Of a stretch of DNA of 5,731 nucleotides, positions 5,347 through 5,731 are shown in pieces. The DNA comes from Phyllobacteriaceae bacterium. Lineage in GTDB: Bacteria; Pseudomonadota; Alphaproteobacteria; Rhizobiales; Ancalomicrobiaceae. Numbering within the stretch: the first letter of the stretch is position 1; every line of letters starts with the position of its first letter. A program made the translations under genes and the position numbers. The DNA lies in contig JAAYVT010000478.1 in assembly GCA_012517025.1 (NCBI GenBank), positions 1 to 5,731 of the forward strand. The letters run 5' to 3'. The notes under the pieces were generated by a model, which saw only the letters and a list, made by a program, of their open reading frames with translations, had not been told where the DNA came from and ran no database searches.

Positions 5347-5584
5347 CGACCTCGCTCTCGGGTGCGATCCCGGCCGGCGTGTCGTGCGAACGACGCGCGA
5401 TCGTCCTCGAATGAGAAGAAATTCCCCGTGCGGTATTCCTTGTCCCTCGGAAGCACGGGAAAGGGTGGAACGCCTCCGTCGAGCCCGCTCGACGAAGAGT
5501 GATTTCGGGCGATCCACCGGACCGGAAGTTCGACCGCCGCGCGGGCCCGCGCGGGCGGAGGATCACATCGAGAGGAGAACATCC
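5347..5584 (+). other. Long structured 5' leader of gap
   Basis: This 238-base stretch between the promoter and gap holds no convincing gene. Three inverted repeats stand out. Arms CCCGTGC/GCACGGG (5425-5431, 5453-5459) are reinforced inside by TTCC/GGAA (5436-5439, 5449-5452). CGTCGAGC/GCTCGACG (5477-5484, 5487-5494) surrounds CC. A perfect 18-bp palindrome with half-site CCGCGCGGG lies at 5537-5554, ending 18 bases before the gap ribosome-binding site. No known riboswitch is recognisable. Read on the minus strand, the first hairpin is followed by TTTCTTCT and looks like a terminator against antisense transcription. An in-frame ATG at 5411 joins gap without a stop but has no ribosome-binding site. 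Confidence 0.45.
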
Positions 5585-5731
5585 ATGGCTGTCCGCGTCG
5601 CCATCAACGGTTTCGGTCGCATCGGTCGCAACGTCCTGCGCGCCATCGTCGAATCCGGCCGCACCGACATCGAGGTCGTCGCCATCAACGACCTCGGCCC
5701 GGTCGAGACCAACGCCCACCTGATGCGCTAC
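5585..5731 (+). CDS. gap: Type I glyceraldehyde-3-phosphate dehydrogenase, N-terminal part (runs off the window)
   Basis: The 49 visible codons encode the start of the Rossmann domain of GAPDH, which interconverts glyceraldehyde-3-phosphate and 1,3-bisphosphoglycerate in the cytoplasm using NAD(P). The dinucleotide-binding loop NGFGRIGR (residues 8-15) and the end of the second strand, VVAINDLG (31-38), with Asp36 at the position that contacts the adenosine ribose and usually favours NAD, are intact. The rest, including the catalytic cysteine and histidine, lies beyond 5731. The ATG at 5585 is preceded by AGGAG (5573-5577) with seven-base spacing. In many Hyphomicrobiales tkt lies just upstream of gap and pgk downstream. 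Here no tkt is found upstream, and the neighbour is the divergent zapA operon. Confidence 0.97.
   Translation, partial: MAVRVAINGFGRIGRNVLRAIVESGRTDIEVVAINDLGPVETNAHLMRY

Noticed and set aside
5337..5582. An 81-codon minus-strand ORF in the gap leader
   Set aside because: It lacks a ribosome-binding site, has unremarkable composition and would be antisense to the gap leader. Nothing supports it as a gene.
5411..5584. A 58-codon in-frame extension of gap, or a separate leader peptide from the ATG at 5411
   Set aside because: There is no Shine-Dalgarno sequence before 5411, the translation is low-complexity and Arg/Pro-rich, and the standard GAPDH N-terminus begins at 5585 behind a strong ribosome-binding site.
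1..5731. Mobile element, CRISPR array, tRNA/rRNA, toxin-antitoxin or defence system
   Set aside because: I saw no regularly spaced repeats, transposase or integrase motifs, target-site duplications, cloverleaf with a T-arm, or paired small toxin-like ORFs. The content is conserved housekeeping sequence.

Overview
The window reads as chromosomal DNA from a high-GC alphaproteobacterium, most likely of the order Hyphomicrobiales (Rhizobiales). The reasons are strong G/C bias at third codon positions, protein sequences typical of that order, and the gene string DUF4164 protein - zapA - 6S RNA - 5-formyl-THF cyclo-ligase - YmdB-type phosphoesterase - YebC. It is mainly housekeeping sequence. I see no mobile element, CRISPR array, toxin-antitoxin pair or defence gene.

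Layout. On the + strand, 165-590 encodes an Ohr-type organic hydroperoxide reductase behind a short palindromic operator candidate. It converges on a minus-strand gene (688-1533) for an exported FG-GAP/VCBS-repeat protein of unknown role, and a shared hairpin lies between them. From about 1700 to 5200 all genes are on the minus strand. In transcription order (right to left) these are a small coiled-coil DUF4164 protein, ZapA, the 6S RNA, 5-formyltetrahydrofolate cyclo-ligase, a TIGR00282/YmdB metallophosphoesterase, and YebC. The right edge holds the first 49 codons of glyceraldehyde-3-phosphate dehydrogenase (gap), divergent from the zapA operon. A 498-bp intergenic region between them carries one good promoter in each direction and a roughly 240-nt structured gap leader.

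How the parts relate. DUF4164-zapA is a division-linked operon with a sigma-70-like promoter. The 6S RNA has its own -10 element and lies directly upstream of the folate gene, the same linkage as zapA-ssrS-ygfA in Escherichia coli. The cyclo-ligase and phosphoesterase genes are coupled (4-nt gap, with the ribosome-binding site of the second overlapping the stop of the first). YebC appears to have its own promoter and a strong terminator. Ohr is an independent peroxide-stress unit.

No clearly undescribed system was found. The best leads are the 160-nt 6S RNA whose ends and pairing can be placed to the base, the structured gap leader, the palindromic element at ohr, the palindrome at the yebC -10, and the uncharacterised exported beta-propeller-like protein.
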